DNA of 64,000 bases, taken from Lysobacter luteus (GTDB lineage Bacteria > Pseudomonadota > Gammaproteobacteria > Xanthomonadales > Xanthomonadaceae). The translations under genes were made by a program, and so were the position numbers. The notes under the pieces were generated by a model that was given only the letters and a program-made list of their open reading frames with translations, was not told the DNA's origin and made no database searches. Of the stretch, positions 63,590 through 64,000 are shown in pieces. Each line of letters starts with the position of its first letter. Within the stretch, counting starts at the first letter, position 1. The DNA is taken from contig NZ_OU015430.1 in NCBI RefSeq assembly GCF_907164845.1, positions 2,222,001 to 2,286,000 of the forward strand, written 5' to 3'.

Positions 63590-64000
63590 TTACGCGGCTT
63601 CGGCGAGCGCGTCGGCGATCAGCTGCTCGATCGCTTCCAGGTCCGGCACGTAGGCGTCGTCCTGGTTGAGCATGACCTTGGCGGTGACGGCCGCCGGCAG
63701 GTTCTCGGTCTCCTCGACCAGCAGGCCGGCGCGCGACACGGTGACCAGGCGCGGGAAGCCTTGGGTCAGCATCGCGAAGAACGGGGTCGGCGAAGTACCG
63801 CCGAGTGCCTTGAACACCAGCACCTTGCTGCCCAGGCCGCCCTGTTCGTCGGCAATGCCGGCCAGGCGCGAGAAAGACACCAGCGGCAACTGCCAGCCAC
63901 GCCAGCGGATGCGCCCGAGCAGCCAGGCCGGGGCGTTCTCCACCGGTTCGGGCTCGGCGTAGGAGAGCACCTCGGCGATGGTCGCGTTGGGCAGCAGCAG
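63590..64000 (-). CDS. CheW-domain chemotaxis/type IV pilus signalling protein (partial)
   Basis: The frame is open to the right edge, so the N-terminus is missing; at least 136 codons are visible, and the stop is at 63590-63592. The visible peptide opens LLLPNATIAEVLSYAEPEP and continues NAPAWLLGRIRWRGWQLPLVSF, which is a CheW core (hydrophobic strands around a Trp-rich turn). The C-terminal DLEAIEQLIADALAEAA is an acidic tail. CheW proteins link chemoreceptors to CheA kinases. The size and style would fit ChpC or another CheW-like component of the twitching-motility Chp system, but its partners are outside the window. Confidence 0.82.
   Translation of the reverse strand: MLLPNATIAEVLSYAEPEPVENAPAWLLGRIRWRGWQLPLVSFSRLAGIADEQGGLGSKVLVFKALGGTSPTPFFAMLTQGFPRLVTVSRAGLLVEETENLPAAVTAKVMLNQDDAYVPDLEAIEQLIADALAEAA

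Overview
The window is a GC-rich chromosomal segment of a gammaproteobacterium of the Xanthomonadaceae (Lysobacteraceae), most like Lysobacter or Luteimonas. The basis is the ahpC-ahpF-oxyR order, the xanthomonad-like LptD N-terminus, the sigma-factor/DUF3106 trio, and large secreted proteases carrying PPC and P (proprotein convertase) domains. This placement rests on recognised protein families and gene order, not on a search. No rRNA, tRNA, CRISPR array, prophage or insertion sequence was seen. Almost all of it is core chromosome: 67 protein genes in tight operons, many with 1-4 bp stop/start overlaps.

Layout. 1-5.7 kb: 3' end of prfA, a TPR/O-GlcNAc-transferase-like protein, an acylphosphatase/TlpA/YihY cluster on the minus strand, then wrbA-DUF2069 and a very short asparaginase-domain protein. 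5.7-10.4 kb: two tandem secreted proteases (M28 aminopeptidase, S8 subtilase) that share a nearly identical 666-bp 3' module. 10.4-18.5 kb: sufT, a transhydrogenase locus (pntAA, pntAB, pntB) split by an oppositely oriented sigma-factor cassette, and a DUF1631 gene. 18.6-25.5 kb: nitroreductase, 5'-3' exonuclease, NUDIX hydrolase, prolyl aminopeptidase, prmC, M1 aminopeptidase. 25.6-29.0 kb: ahpC, ahpF, oxyR, with a well-spaced OxyR site upstream of ahpC. 29-39 kb: glnS, Cys-rich lipoprotein plus deaminase, rlmM, EF-hand protein, two ubiquinone-type hydroxylases, DUF6580 plus cobalamin adenosyltransferase, and an HDAC-family hydrolase.

39-46 kb holds the conserved envelope/RNA operon lptD-surA-pdxA-rsmA-apaG-apaH. 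46-48.3 kb is lgt-thyA-folA. 48.3-51.7 kb is dgkA-terC-lemA and two TPM-domain genes. 51.9-53.4 kb has a VOC protein and a secreted isoaspartyl peptidase. 53.5-59.1 kb is a five-gene response regulator/kinase/MacAB-like efflux unit whose adaptor has an unusual Spy-like insertion. 59.2-61.3 kb is nudE-cysQ-mazG (nucleotide housecleaning). 61.4-64 kb is bioA-rsmE and a CheW-domain gene cut by the window edge.

The genes cover protein export and outer-membrane assembly (lptD, surA, lgt), oxidative-stress defence (ahpCF, oxyR, wrbA), extracellular proteolysis, and cofactor metabolism (pdxA, bioA, ubiH-like, cobalamin). No clearly new defence or mobile system is visible. The most unusual points are the shared protease module, the split pnt locus, the Spy-like insertion in the efflux adaptor, and a few strong intergenic inverted repeats.
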